A stretch of DNA of 64,000 bases from Salipiger profundus (lineage in GTDB: Bacteria; Pseudomonadota; Alphaproteobacteria; Rhodobacterales; Rhodobacteraceae), in NCBI RefSeq assembly GCF_001969385.1, contig NZ_CP014796.1, positions 2,745,501 through 2,809,500 of the forward strand. The letters are read 5' to 3'. This document shows positions 35,238-44,671 of this stretch, piece by piece (within the stretch, counting starts at the first letter, position 1; each line of letters begins with the position of its first letter). Below the pieces are notes generated by a model, which saw only the letters and a list, made by a program, of their open reading frames with translations, was not told where the DNA came from and ran no database searches. Position numbers and translations under genes: made by a program.

Positions 35238-35840
35238 TCACTCTCCGGGCCGCTTCAGCTCGAAGACGTCGCGGACCACCGCGTAATCGCGGTAGCCCAT
35301 GCGGGCGAGCGGCTGGAACGTGGTGACGTCGAAGCGCCCGCCACGCAGGCAGTCGTCGCGCATGTGCACGCCGGTGACCTCGCCGAAGGTAACGAAATTC
35401 GCCGCGCCCGGCAGGCGCACGATCTGGACCACCTTGCACTCGAGCGCGGCAGGGGCGCCGGCGACGCGGGGACAATCGATGGTTTCGCATTCGGCCTTTT
35501 CGATGCCGGCCAGCGCGAACTCGTCGGTGCCGGCGTCCCACATCCCGCCGGTCTGGTTCATGGCGTCGCGCATCGCCGCCTCGACGATGTTGACGCAGAA
35601 CACGCCGTGTTCGCGCAGCTGCGCCACGGTGTCCTTGGTGTCGCCGCGGTCTTCCTTGACCGAGGTCGAGGCGAACATCACCTGTGGCGGCACGTAGGAG
35701 ACGGCGTTGAAGAAGCTGTAGGGCGCGAGGTTGTCGCCGAGGGTGCCGCGCGTCGAGATCCAGCCGATGGGGCGCGGCGTGACGATGGCATTGAACGGGT
35801 TGTGCGGCAGGCCGTGACCCTCTTCGGGGCGATAGAACAT
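35238..35840 (-). CDS. Flavin reductase-like FMN-binding protein
   Basis: A 200-residue split-barrel protein of the flavin reductase family, with PRPIGWISTRG (23-33), LAPYSFFNAVSYVPP (39-53) and a C-terminal half rich in beta strands. Members bind FMN and act as flavin reductases or related oxidoreductases. Divergent from a GNAT gene. No partner monooxygenase gene is nearby. Confidence 0.85.
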   Translation of the reverse strand: MFYRPEEGHGLPHNPFNAIVTPRPIGWISTRGTLGDNLAPYSFFNAVSYVPPQVMFASTSVKEDRGDTKDTVAQLREHGVFCVNIVEAAMRDAMNQTGGMWDAGTDEFALAGIEKAECETIDCPRVAGAPAALECKVVQIVRLPGAANFVTFGEVTGVHMRDDCLRGGRFDVTTFQPLARMGYRDYAVVRDVFELKRPGE

Positions 35841-35876
35841 GGCTGTCCCTTCAGGTGTTTGCGCGTATCACCACAA

Positions 35877-36404
35877 GTGATAAGCCCGGAGGTCACGGAT
35901 TGCACGGGAGAAGCGGCGCTGTTCACGCTGTCACAGGAAAAGCCGGGGGACTGGTGGGAGATCGAGGCACTCTACGACCTCAGCTTCGCGCCGGGGCGCA
36001 CCGCGCTGTCGTCCTACCGCCTGCGCGAGGACATCGCGCCGGTGGCCGAACTGTGCCGTGTCGCACGCGACGAGACCGGCATCCTGGGCGGCGCGATCCG
36101 CTACTGGCCGGTGCGTATCGGCCAATGGCAGGCGCTGCTGCTGGGGCCGGTTGCCGTGCACCCCACTGCGCAGGGCGAGGGGCTGGGCGCAGCGCTGATC
36201 CGCGACACGCTGGAACGCGCCCGCGCGCTGGAATGGGCACGGGTGCTGCTGGTGGGGGACGAGCCCTACTACAAGCGCTTCGGGTTCCACCGGCTCGAGG
36301 GCGTCGAGATGCCGCCTCCGACCAACCCGGAGCGGGTTCTGGGGCTCGAGCTGAGGGCCGGTGCCTGGGGCGAGGTTACGGGCGAGGTCACCCGCAGCGC
36401 TTGA
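35877..36404 (+). CDS. GNAT-family N-acetyltransferase
   Basis: A 175-residue protein if the GTG at 35877 is used; no ATG fits before the conserved core and no strong ribosome-binding site is seen. The acetyl-CoA motif A is in LLGPVAVHPTAQGEGLGAALI (Q/R-x-x-G-x-G/A type, here QGEGLG). The rest is compatible with a short YhbS-like acetyltransferase (YYKRFGFHRL segment). Acceptor unknown. Confidence 0.78.
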   Translation: MISPEVTDCTGEAALFTLSQEKPGDWWEIEALYDLSFAPGRTALSSYRLREDIAPVAELCRVARDETGILGGAIRYWPVRIGQWQALLLGPVAVHPTAQGEGLGAALIRDTLERARALEWARVLLVGDEPYYKRFGFHRLEGVEMPPPTNPERVLGLELRAGAWGEVTGEVTRSA

Positions 36405-36456
36405 TTTCGCGCGCGGCACGACGATCTCTTCCTGCATGGACCCGAGAGGAAGAGAG

Positions 36457-37209
36457 ATGACCGGAACAGAGCTGGCCCCCATCGACACCCAGACCGAGAT
36501 CGCCGCACTGGCGCGCCGTTACCGCGCCGCGGGCGGGGCCGGGCTGCAGGTGCTCAACATCGTCGGCGGGCACGCCGAGAACCTGCTCGAACGGTTGCCG
36601 GACCCGGTGAAGGACCGGCTCGAGATCGCGACGCAGAGGGCGCTCGAGACGGCGCTCGCCGCGGCGGCAGGGTCGCGCGGCGTGGTGCCCGACCAGAAGG
36701 GCTGGCTCAACACGGCGCTGGCCACCGCGATGGGCGCGGCGGGCGGCGTCGGCGGTCTGCCCTCGGCGCTGGCGGAACTCCCGGTAACGACCACGGTGCT
36801 GCTGCGCGCCATCCAGGGGATCGCGGCCGAGCACGGCTTCGATCCCGACAGCACCGAGATCCGGCAGGAATGCCTGTCTGTCTTCGCCGCTGCCGGGCCG
36901 CTCGAACGCGACGACGGGGCGGACATGGGCTTTCTGTCGGCGCGGCTGACGCTGACCGGGGCCACGGTGCACGGGCTCATTCGCAAGATTGCGCCGAAGC
37001 TCGCGACGGTGCTGGGCCAGAAGCTCGCGGCCCAGACGGTGCCGGTGCTGGGCGCCGCGGCGGGGGCGGCGACGAACTACGCCTACACCAGCTATTACCA
37101 GCAGATGGCCCATGTGCATTTCGGGCTGATGCGCCTTGCGCGTGACACCGGGCAGGATCGCGAAACGCTGGTCGCGGCACTTCGCGCAGAAATGCAGACC
37201 CCGCGTTAA
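36457..37209 (+). CDS. EcsC-family protein
   Basis: A 250-residue protein. The pattern of a helical N-terminus, then GWLNTALATAMGAAGGVGGLPSALAELPVTTTVLLRAI resembles the EcsC family, with a conserved GVGGLP segment and a hydrophobic stretch. EcsC proteins have no well-defined biochemical role; some are linked to protein secretion. The start at 36457 follows GAGGAAGAG. An earlier ATG at 36436 would add seven residues. Confidence 0.8.
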   Translation: MTGTELAPIDTQTEIAALARRYRAAGGAGLQVLNIVGGHAENLLERLPDPVKDRLEIATQRALETALAAAAGSRGVVPDQKGWLNTALATAMGAAGGVGGLPSALAELPVTTTVLLRAIQGIAAEHGFDPDSTEIRQECLSVFAAAGPLERDDGADMGFLSARLTLTGATVHGLIRKIAPKLATVLGQKLAAQTVPVLGAAAGAATNYAYTSYYQQMAHVHFGLMRLARDTGQDRETLVAALRAEMQTPR

Positions 37210-37489
37210 CCTGTTCTTTGCCAATGGTCGTCTATGACCAACAGGCGGTCGGGGGAATGCCCGCCGCCTGGCCCCGTCCGGCTCCACGCTTGCCTCCGTC
37301 GGCAGCCATGGACCGAACGCCGTTTCGAATGAGGCCTATGCCCGCGCAAAACGTGCGGGATGTGTCCGTTGCCAGAAGGGCGCGCGACGCGCATGCAGCA
37401 AGACGACGCCCGGCCGGGGCCCTCTCTCCACCCGGTCGGGCGACCTTTGCACGGCAGGTCGGGTGTCCTGTGGAGGGGCTGCGCGGGGT

Positions 37490-37858
37490 TCACCCAGACC
37501 GCGAGAGCTCGAGAAGTTCGATCCGCTTGCTGAACGGGTCGTCGACATAGAGGCGGCGCAAGCCGGGCAGGTCGATGTCCTCACGCCATGGCCAGGAGGC
37601 CGCCTCAAGCGCGGCGATCATGGTGGTCAGGCTTGCGACCTGAAAAGCCGGGTGCGCCTTGCGGGCCGGTGAGAACGGTTTCTCCACGCCCAGATGTACG
37701 CGCAGCCCGGCGCGCTCGAACCAGACGCCACCGCGATGGCGCAAAGCATCGGGCTTTTCGACGACGGGCAGCCCGAGAATGCCATGGTAGAATGCGATGG
37801 CGTCGTCTTCCTTCCCCTCGGGCATGGCAAGCTGGACATGGTGGAGGGTGAGAAGCAT
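37490..37858 (-). CDS. VOC-superfamily (glyoxalase/bleomycin resistance fold) protein
   Basis: A 122-residue protein with one VOC module: LTLHHVQLAMPEGKEDDAIAFYHGILGL (3-30) and the closing DPFSKRIELLE (108-118). The metal ligands expected are H6 or H7 and E116/E117. It may be a small lyase, dioxygenase or binding protein. The function is not known. A 280-bp region without a gene separates it from the EcsC gene. Confidence 0.85.
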   Translation of the reverse strand: MLLTLHHVQLAMPEGKEDDAIAFYHGILGLPVVEKPDALRHRGGVWFERAGLRVHLGVEKPFSPARKAHPAFQVASLTTMIAALEAASWPWREDIDLPGLRRLYVDDPFSKRIELLELSRSG

Positions 37859-37988
37859 GAGAGAGTCCTTTCCGCATACTACGGCATGCAGAATAGAGCA
37901 TCCTCGGACCCGAACAACCAGTGCCGTTGCTCCACCGCGTGCGGCACCCGCGCGCCTGCCGAAAGCATGCTCTGGAGGCGACGGGCTG

Positions 37989-40223
37989 TCAGCCGTTCCA
38001 GCGCAGGTAGTCCATCACCGACGCGCGCACCGATTGCTCGCCACGCTCGCGGGCGTCGCAGATCACGTCGTAGAGCGCGTCGAGATCGGTGCGCATGATC
38101 AGGCTCTTCACCGGCCCGATGGAAGCGGGCCGCATCGATAGCGTGTGCAGGCCGATGGCGGCAAGGCAGACGGCCTCGATCGGCCGTCCGGCGTCTTCGC
38201 CGCAGAAGCTCAGCGGGGTGCCCGATTCCGAGCAGCGCTGCACGATGTTCTCGAGAAAGCTCAGGAAACTGACGTTGAGCGTGTCGTAGCGGCGGCGCAC
38301 GCGTTCGTTCTCGCGATCGGCGGCGAAGAAGAACTGCTTGAGGTCGTTGCCCCCGATCGAGATGAACTCGACGTCCTCGAAGAACTTCTTCGAGGCATAG
38401 GCGAGGCTCGGCGTCTCGAGCATGGTGCCGATGGTCACCTTGTCGGGCACCGTGTGGCCGAGCTTGCGCTCTATCGCGATGGTCTTGAGCACCTCGGCGC
38501 GCGCCGCGCTGAATTCCTCGTATTGCGCGACGAAGGGGAACATCACCGAGAGCGGTCGCCCGTCGGCGGCGCGCAGCAGCGCCTGCAGCTGCATCCGCAT
38601 GACGCCGGGCTTGTCGAGGCCGACGCGGATGGCGCGCCAGCCAAGCGCCGGGTTCGGCTCGTCGGTGGGCTTCATGTAGGGCAGCACCTTGTCCGACCCG
38701 ATGTCGAGCGTGCGGAACACCACCGGCTTGTCGCCGGCGGCCTCCATCACCCGCTTGTAGACCTCGACGAGCTCGGTGCGGCGCGGCATCTGGTTGCGGA
38801 TCAGGAACTGCAGCTCGGTGCGGAAGAGACCGACGCCTTCGGCGCCGGAGCTGGGCAGCGACGGCAGGTCGGCCAGAAGGCCCGCGTTCATCAGCAGGTT
38901 GATGCGCTTGCCGCAGAGCGACACCGCGGGCTTGCCCCGGATCGAGGCGTAGCGTTCCTGGGCCTGCGCCTGCATCGCGATCTTGTCGCGGAAGGCGCCG
39001 ACGACGCTGTCATCGGGCCGCAGGTGCACGAGGCCCTGGTCGCCGTCGACCATGATGTGATCTCCGTTGAGCGCTTCGTTGGTGATCCGGCGGGCGTGGA
39101 TCACCAGCGGTATCGCCAGTGCGCGGGCGACCACGGCGGCATGGCTGCCCACCGAGCCTTCCTCGAGAACGATCCCCTTGAGGCGGCGTCCGTAGTCCAG
39201 AAGCTCGCCCGGACCGATGTTGCGGGCGATCAGGATCGGGTCGGCAGGCATCTCGGCACCGGTTTCCCGGCCCTGACCGGTGAGGATGCGCAGCAGCCGG
39301 TTCGACAGGTCGTCGAGATCGTGCAGCCGCTCGCGCAGGTAGGGGTCCGCGACCTGCGCCATGCGGGCGCGGGCGACGGATTGCTCCTTTTCGACGGCGG
39401 CCTCGGCGGAAAGGCCCCGGTCGATGTCCTCTTCCATGCGGGTGCGCCAGCCCTTGGAGTTGGCGAACATCCGGTAGGCTTCGAGCACCTCGAGCTGCTC
39501 GCCGCTGGCGCCTTCGAGCATCTCGTCGACGCTCACCCGAAGCTGCTCGACCGCGGCTTCCAGCCGGTCGCGCTCGCGCTCGGGATCGTCGGTCACGAGA
39601 TTGGTCACGACAACGCGCGGCTCGTGCAGCCAGACGTGGCCCTCGGCGGTGCCTTCCTGACCGGTGATGCCGCGGATCAGCGTCGCCTGCGTGTGCCGGG
39701 CCTTCAGCGCCGCGCCTTCGCCGACGAAGGCGCCGAGCTCGGCCATCTCGGCCAGCACCATGGCGACCACCTCGAGCGCGTAGATCTCGTCGGGCGTGAA
39801 CTCGCGCTTGTCCTTGGTTTGCACGACCAGCACGCCGAGCTTCTCGCCAAGGCGCTGGATCGGCAGGCCGAGGAAGCTCGAGAACACCTCTTCGCCGGTC
39901 TCGGGCATGTAGCGGAAGCCGCGCTCGGACGGGGCGTCGGCAGTGTTCACCATCTTGCCGGTCCGCGCGACACGGCCGACGAGACCCTCGCCGAGCTTCA
40001 TGCGGGTGTGATGCACGGCCTCCTGCTTGAGGCCCTCGGTGGCGCAGAGCTCGAGCGTTTCCTCGTCGCGGAAGAGATAGATCGAACAGACCTCGGTGCC
40101 CATGGAATCGGCGGTCAGATGGGTGATCTTGTCGAGCCGCTCTTGCCCGGCGGCTTCTTCCGCCATGGTATCTCGCAGCCGAACCAGCAGCTTGCGGCTT
40201 TCACTTTCGGAGCGGTCGATCAT
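37989..40223 (-). CDS. ptsP: Phosphoenolpyruvate--protein phosphotransferase PtsP (EI-Ntr)
   Basis: A 744-residue protein from the ATG at 40223 (MIDRSESESRKLL). An N-terminal GAF domain (about 18-165) precedes the EI domains. The phospho-accepting His is H361 in GSVGSHAAVVARALAIP, and the PEP-binding barrel follows (FRTELQFLI, SIGGNDLKQF, SFCGEDAGRP). It starts the nitrogen-related phosphotransfer chain EI-Ntr to NPr to EIIA-Ntr. The gene is downstream of lysC on the same strand, separated by a palindrome. Confidence 0.95.
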   Translation of the reverse strand: MIDRSESESRKLLVRLRDTMAEEAAGQERLDKITHLTADSMGTEVCSIYLFRDEETLELCATEGLKQEAVHHTRMKLGEGLVGRVARTGKMVNTADAPSERGFRYMPETGEEVFSSFLGLPIQRLGEKLGVLVVQTKDKREFTPDEIYALEVVAMVLAEMAELGAFVGEGAALKARHTQATLIRGITGQEGTAEGHVWLHEPRVVVTNLVTDDPERERDRLEAAVEQLRVSVDEMLEGASGEQLEVLEAYRMFANSKGWRTRMEEDIDRGLSAEAAVEKEQSVARARMAQVADPYLRERLHDLDDLSNRLLRILTGQGRETGAEMPADPILIARNIGPGELLDYGRRLKGIVLEEGSVGSHAAVVARALAIPLVIHARRITNEALNGDHIMVDGDQGLVHLRPDDSVVGAFRDKIAMQAQAQERYASIRGKPAVSLCGKRINLLMNAGLLADLPSLPSSGAEGVGLFRTELQFLIRNQMPRRTELVEVYKRVMEAAGDKPVVFRTLDIGSDKVLPYMKPTDEPNPALGWRAIRVGLDKPGVMRMQLQALLRAADGRPLSVMFPFVAQYEEFSAARAEVLKTIAIERKLGHTVPDKVTIGTMLETPSLAYASKKFFEDVEFISIGGNDLKQFFFAADRENERVRRRYDTLNVSFLSFLENIVQRCSESGTPLSFCGEDAGRPIEAVCLAAIGLHTLSMRPASIGPVKSLIMRTDLDALYDVICDARERGEQSVRASVMDYLRWNG

Positions 40224-40399
40224 GGAGCGGCCAAGTCCCTCTGAGGTCACGCCAGCTATAGGCGAGATGAAGGCCATAGGGAAAGAGCTAAGAAAACTCA
40301 ACCTCTGGGTGAATGATGTGTGCATTCCGCATGTTCAGGAATGTCGCACCGGCCCGCACGGGCCTCTCCGTCGTCGAAAATACGGCACGGGGAAGGGGA

Positions 40400-40420
40400 G
40401 GGTGGGCAGATTGCCCACCC
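40400..40420. repeat. GGGTGGGC palindrome, copy C
   Basis: GGGTGGGCA, loop GAT, TGCCCACCC, eight bases after the lysC stop. Compared with copies A and B, the last base pair of the stem changed from G-C to A-T on both sides, preserving pairing. On the minus strand it also looks like the lysC terminator stem, but only a C/T-rich tail follows. Confidence 0.7.
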
Positions 40421-40427
40421 CGAGGTG

Positions 40428-41663
40428 TCAGGCCTTTTCGAGGTCGAAGGCATCGTGGAGCGCCTGCACGGCCAGCTCCATGTACTTGCGGTCGATCAGC
40501 ACCGAGATCTTGATCTCGGAGGTGGTGATGACCTTGATGTTGATGCCCTCGTCCGACAGCACCTTGAACATCTTTGCCGCGACGCCGGTGTGCGACCGCA
40601 TCCCGATGCCCACCACCGAGACCTTGCAGACATCGGTGTCGGCCACGAGATCGTGGAAGTTGATGTCGCCCGAGTCCTTCGCCTTCTTCAGCGCCTGTTC
40701 GGCCCGGCCCACCTGGTTGGTGGGGCAGGAGAAGGTCATGTCGGTGCGGCCCTCTTCCGAGATGTTCTGCACGATCATGTCGACATTGACGCCCGCCTCC
40801 GAGAGCGGCGTGAAGATGGCGGCGGCGATGCCCGGACGGTCGGCGACCGAGATCAGGGTCATCTTGGCCTCGTCGCGCGAATGGGCGACCCCGGAAACGA
40901 CGTTCAGTTCCATGATTTCCTCCTCGTCGCAGACGAGCGTTCCGGCTTCGTCGGACTGTTCCTCGAAGCTCGAGAGCACCCGGAGCTTCACGTTGTAGCG
41001 CATGGCGAGTTCGACCGACCGGGTCTGCAGCACCTTGGCACCGAGCGAGGCGAGCTCGAGCATTTCCTCGAAGGCGATGCGGTCGAGCTTGCGGGCCTTG
41101 TCGCAGATGCGCGGGTCGGTGGTGTAGACGCCGTCGACGTCGGTGTAGATGTCGCAGCGTTCCGCGTCGAAGGCGGCGGCAAAGGCCACGGCCGTGGTGT
41201 CGCTGCCGCCGCGGCCGAGCGTGGTGATGCGGCCCTCGGGCGAGATACCCTGGAAGCCCGCGACCACGGCCACGCGCATGCCTTCGCCGAACTTGCGGGT
41301 GATGTTGTCGGTCGGGATGTCGACGATGCGCGCCGAGCTGTGCTGGCTGGTGGTCATCAGCGGCACCTGCCAGCCCTGCCAGCTGCGCGCCGGCACGTCC
41401 ATTTCCTGAAGCGTCAGCGCCATGAGCCCGGCGGTGATGTTCTCGCCCGAGCTGACGACGGCATCGTATTCACGCGCGTCGAAGAGCGGCGAGGTTTCCT
41501 CGACGTAGCCCACGAGCTCGTTGGTCTTGCCGGCCATGGCCGAGACGATGACGATCACGTCGTAGCCCTTGGCCACCTCGACGCCCACGCGTTTGGCCGC
41601 ACGGCGGATGCGGTCCGTCGTGGCAACCGAGGTGCCGCCGAATTTCATAACGAGAACGGGCAT
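40428..41663 (-). CDS. lysC: Aspartate kinase
   Basis: A 411-residue monofunctional enzyme. KFGGTSV (7-13) and GRGGSDTTAVAFA mark the kinase domain; two ACT domains lie in the C-terminal 150 residues (VADRPGIAAAIFTPLSEAGVN, and VSVVGIGMRSHTGVAAKMF). It phosphorylates L-aspartate at the first step of lysine, threonine and methionine synthesis, with feedback control through ACT domains. It neighbours ptsP. Confidence 0.96.
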   Translation of the reverse strand: MPVLVMKFGGTSVATTDRIRRAAKRVGVEVAKGYDVIVIVSAMAGKTNELVGYVEETSPLFDAREYDAVVSSGENITAGLMALTLQEMDVPARSWQGWQVPLMTTSQHSSARIVDIPTDNITRKFGEGMRVAVVAGFQGISPEGRITTLGRGGSDTTAVAFAAAFDAERCDIYTDVDGVYTTDPRICDKARKLDRIAFEEMLELASLGAKVLQTRSVELAMRYNVKLRVLSSFEEQSDEAGTLVCDEEEIMELNVVSGVAHSRDEAKMTLISVADRPGIAAAIFTPLSEAGVNVDMIVQNISEEGRTDMTFSCPTNQVGRAEQALKKAKDSGDINFHDLVADTDVCKVSVVGIGMRSHTGVAAKMFKVLSDEGINIKVITTSEIKISVLIDRKYMELAVQALHDAFDLEKA

Positions 41664-41766
41664 GGGGACTCCCCGCGGGTGGTCTGAATCAGGCGCGGTT
41701 TACGCCGGGGGCGGGGGTCGCGCAAGAGCCATGCGGGCCGAGGCCGGACGGGTGTGGCCGGCGCTC

Positions 41767-42225
41767 TCAGCCGCCGCGATAGTCGGCGGGCCGCAGCGTG
41801 CCGTCGTTGACGTGGGTTTCCTTGCCGGGAACAACGTCGGTGTTCTGCGCGGTCACGGCGCGCCAGCCGTCGGGGTCGCGGCGCAGGACGAAGACCAGGA
41901 TGGTCTGGCGCGGCCCAGCGGTTCCGCCCTGGGGCAGGCGCTGGCCCGTGAGCGTGAAGCGACAGCGCACCACGGCCGCATCTTCGCCCATGGACCGGAC
42001 CTCGGTGCGGCCGGGGCGAAGCTCGGTGTCGGCGAAGAAACTCTTGAGCGCGTAGTCATGCGGCGCGGCGATGGCCTCGCGCCCGGTCCACCACAGGCCG
42101 GTGACGTTGACGAAATCCGCATCCTCGGTGAAGAGCGCCGCGATCTCGGCGCCCTCGCGACTGGCCCATGCCCGGGCGAAGGCTGCCGGGAAGTCGCCGG
42201 GCTCAGTCGGGATGGGTGCGGCCAT
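41767..42225 (-). CDS. SnoaL-like/SgcJ-type small protein
   Basis: A 152-residue protein starting at the ATG at 42225, because upstream codons lie inside the neighbouring dehydrogenase and are Arg/Pro-rich. The motif AFARAWASREGAEIAALFTEDADFVNVTGLWW matches SgcJ/EcaC-like NTF2 folds. No catalytic residue is certain. It overlaps the SDR gene by 23 bases, so the two are coupled. Confidence 0.82.
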   Translation of the reverse strand: MAAPIPTEPGDFPAAFARAWASREGAEIAALFTEDADFVNVTGLWWTGREAIAAPHDYALKSFFADTELRPGRTEVRSMGEDAAVVRCRFTLTGQRLPQGGTAGPRQTILVFVLRRDPDGWRAVTAQNTDVVPGKETHVNDGTLRPADYRGG

Positions 42226-42847
42226 CCCAGGTCTCGAAACAGCCGGAGGTGTCGAGCGACAGCGCCGCGAGCCGGTCGGCGAGGCCCGAGGCGGCCTCTT
42301 CGGCGGTGAGGTCGCCATCGCTGCCGCCCATGTCGGTGCGCACCCATCCGGGATGGTAGATGCCTACCGCGATGCCCTGCGGCGCGAGGTCGACCGACAG
42401 GTTGCGGCCAAGGTTGAGCGCCGCCGCTTTCGAGGCACGGTAGATGTATTTCCCGCCGGTCGCGCGGGCCATGCTGCCGAGCTGCGACGAGATGATCATC
42501 ACCTTGGGCGCCGGTGCCTTGCGCAGGTGCGGCAGGAAGGCCTGCACCATAAGGAAGACGCCGGTCACGTTGACCGCGAACTCCTGCGCCCACATCTCGG
42601 GCGGGTAGCCGTCGTCGAGGCGTTCGTGCTTGTCGTGGAAGACGCCGGAATTGCAGATCAGCGCGTCGAGCGGCGCATCCGACAGCTGCCGCGCCAGCGC
42701 AGTGATCTGGTTGGGCTGGGTCACGTCGAGCGGAACACAGCCCTGTGCCGCGCGGGCGGTGCCGATGACCTCGTTGCCGCGCGCGTCGAGCGTCTGGCTC
42801 AGCGCCGCGCCGATGCCGCGGTTTGCGCCGGTGATCAGGACGCGCAT
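42203..42847 (-). CDS. Short-chain dehydrogenase/reductase
   Basis: A 214-residue SDR. The cofactor motif TGANRGIG is at 6-13 and the catalytic pair is Y136-x3-K140 (YRASK), with an upstream serine in ISSQLGS. The substrate is unknown. Its start shares bases with the stop of the DUF1178 gene (TGATG) and its end overlaps the SnoaL-like gene, giving a three-gene unit on the minus strand. Confidence 0.9.
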   Translation of the reverse strand: MRVLITGANRGIGAALSQTLDARGNEVIGTARAAQGCVPLDVTQPNQITALARQLSDAPLDALICNSGVFHDKHERLDDGYPPEMWAQEFAVNVTGVFLMVQAFLPHLRKAPAPKVMIISSQLGSMARATGGKYIYRASKAAALNLGRNLSVDLAPQGIAVGIYHPGWVRTDMGGSDGDLTAEEAASGLADRLAALSLDTSGCFETWDGRTHPD

Positions 42848-43290
42848 CAGTTGTTCTTTCGGGTCGGACGGAAGGGCAGGGGCGCGACGGGCACGCCGTC
42901 CTCGAGAAGCTTGCGGGCCTCCTCGCCGCGCGCCTCGCCCCAGATCGAGCGCTTGGGCGCGTCTCCGCTGTGCATGGCGCGCGCCTCCCGGGCGAAGTCG
43001 CGGCCGACGTAATCGGAGTTTTTCTCGACCGCCTCGCGCAACTCCCTGAGCGCCTGCTCGGCCGGCGAAGCCGGGCCCGAAAGCGGGGTATCGGGCTTGG
43101 CGGGTGCGCTCGGCGCTTCGGTCTTTCCGGCGCTTACGCGGGGCGCCATGAGGTCCTTTTCGACCTCGCTCACCCCGCAGACGGCGCAGCTGACCATGCC
43201 GGCAGACTGCAGCTTGTCGAAGGCGCTCGCGGACTGGAACCAGCTGTCAAAGCGGTGATCATTCGAACATTTGAGAGAATATTGAATCAT
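42847..43290 (-). CDS. DUF1178 family protein
   Basis: A 147-residue protein. The N-terminus MIQYSLKCSNDHRFDSWFQSA and a following CAVCG form the cysteine pattern seen in this family, probably a metal site. The middle is Pro/Ala-rich and the C-terminus carries RAMHSGDAPKRSIWGEA, a family hallmark. Function unknown. It is first in the three-gene minus-strand unit. Confidence 0.88.
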   Translation of the reverse strand: MIQYSLKCSNDHRFDSWFQSASAFDKLQSAGMVSCAVCGVSEVEKDLMAPRVSAGKTEAPSAPAKPDTPLSGPASPAEQALRELREAVEKNSDYVGRDFAREARAMHSGDAPKRSIWGEARGEEARKLLEDGVPVAPLPFRPTRKNN

Positions 43291-43341
43291 GCGGATTTGC
43301 CCGGCTGTCTGGGCTTTTACCTAGTCAATTGCCGGGGAATA

Positions 43342-44592
43342 TCAAGCTTCGTCCCCCTCCTGCGCAGGGCTGCGATGGCTCTGAGAGCGCGGCTGGAGAT
43401 GCTTCAACATGGCGGCGACAAGGGTCGCGGCATCGGCCTCGGGGCGCAGAAGCGCCTGCGCCGCCGCGCCGGTCTCGCGTTGTGCGGTCTCGGTCGCAAG
43501 CCGCAGCAAACCGGCGGCGAGAGACCCTGCATCCTCGACCCGAAGCGCCGCGCCGGCGTCGTCGAGACGCGCAAAGGGGGCGTGGAAATTGGCGACGTCG
43601 GGGCCGTGCAGAAGCGCCGCACCATAGGCTGCCGGCTCATAGGGGGTGTGCCCGCCGCGATCTGTCAGCGTGCCGCCGATGAACACCCGGCCCGCCAGCG
43701 GGTAGAGCAGCGCCATCTCGCCAAGCGTGTCGGCGAGGTAGACCTGCGCGCCGCCGGGGGCCTCGCCCGCGCTGCGTCGGGCGCAGGTCAGGCCATGGTC
43801 GCGGATCAGCGTCGCGATCTCGTCGCCCCGTCGCGGGTGGCGCGGCGCGAGAATGAGGCGCAGCTCGGGCGTCTGTTCCAGCGCCCTGCGATGGGCGGCG
43901 AGCACGACCTCCTCCTCGCCCTCGTGGGTCGAGGCCGCGAGCCATGTCGTCTCACGCGGGAAGGCCGCATCGAGCGCCGCCTCGTGGCGTGTCTCAGGGC
44001 TGTAGAGCGCTTTCAGATCGACCACGGGGCCGGCGGCCCCGGGCGGCAGCCCGGCGGCGCGGTAGCGCTCGAGCGAGCCCGCGTCCTGCGCCGACAGCAG
44101 CGCCACGCGGCGCAGCAGCCGCGCCTGCAGACCGCCGAAGAGCCCCCAGCCGCGCGCGGTGCTCTCGGTCAGCCGACCGCCCAGCACGAAGACCGGGCCG
44201 GGGCAGGTCAGCACCCGGTGCGGCCAGAGCTCGGATTCCATCGCGATATGCGCCTGCACGTTCCAGCGCCGGTGCATCCGCCGCGCCACGCGCCGCAGGT
44301 CGAGCGGCGCCAGCCGGGCCTCGAGCCCCCAGCTTTCCGCCAGCGCGACGCCGGTCTCGGAGTTGCAGGTGACGATCAGGGGCAGATCCGGGCGCGCCAC
44401 CTGCAGGGCGCGGATCACCGGCCGCGCCGAGGCCAGTTCGCCGTTCGAGGCCGCGTGCAGCCAGATATGGGGTGTGTCGGTCGCGGGACCGCGCGCAAGC
44501 CGCTGCCGCAGGCCGGACCGGTCGCGCCGGAGCGCGAGCCGCGCGAGCACCAGCGCGGCGAAGAGCGAGACGAGCAGGTGGTAGAGCAGCAT
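43342..44592 (-). CDS. waaA: 3-deoxy-D-manno-octulosonic acid (Kdo) transferase
   Basis: A 416-residue GT30-type enzyme from the ATG at 44592. It has one N-terminal membrane helix (about 1-20), a glycosyltransferase N domain (IWLHAASNGELASARPVIRAL) and C domain with FIGGTLTDRGGHTPYEPAAYG for CMP-Kdo binding. It adds Kdo to lipid A precursors at the cytoplasmic face of the inner membrane. Upstream in-frame codons are Pro/Arg-rich and unlikely to be used. Confidence 0.88.
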   Translation of the reverse strand: MLLYHLLVSLFAALVLARLALRRDRSGLRQRLARGPATDTPHIWLHAASNGELASARPVIRALQVARPDLPLIVTCNSETGVALAESWGLEARLAPLDLRRVARRMHRRWNVQAHIAMESELWPHRVLTCPGPVFVLGGRLTESTARGWGLFGGLQARLLRRVALLSAQDAGSLERYRAAGLPPGAAGPVVDLKALYSPETRHEAALDAAFPRETTWLAASTHEGEEEVVLAAHRRALEQTPELRLILAPRHPRRGDEIATLIRDHGLTCARRSAGEAPGGAQVYLADTLGEMALLYPLAGRVFIGGTLTDRGGHTPYEPAAYGAALLHGPDVANFHAPFARLDDAGAALRVEDAGSLAAGLLRLATETAQRETGAAAQALLRPEADAATLVAAMLKHLQPRSQSHRSPAQEGDEA

Positions 44593-44671
44593 GGCACCTT
44601 TCCCGGGCGCGACGCTGCGCCCGCTCCGGGGCTTAGGCCGGGGGGCCTTGCGAGGCAAGGCTCGCGCCGGG

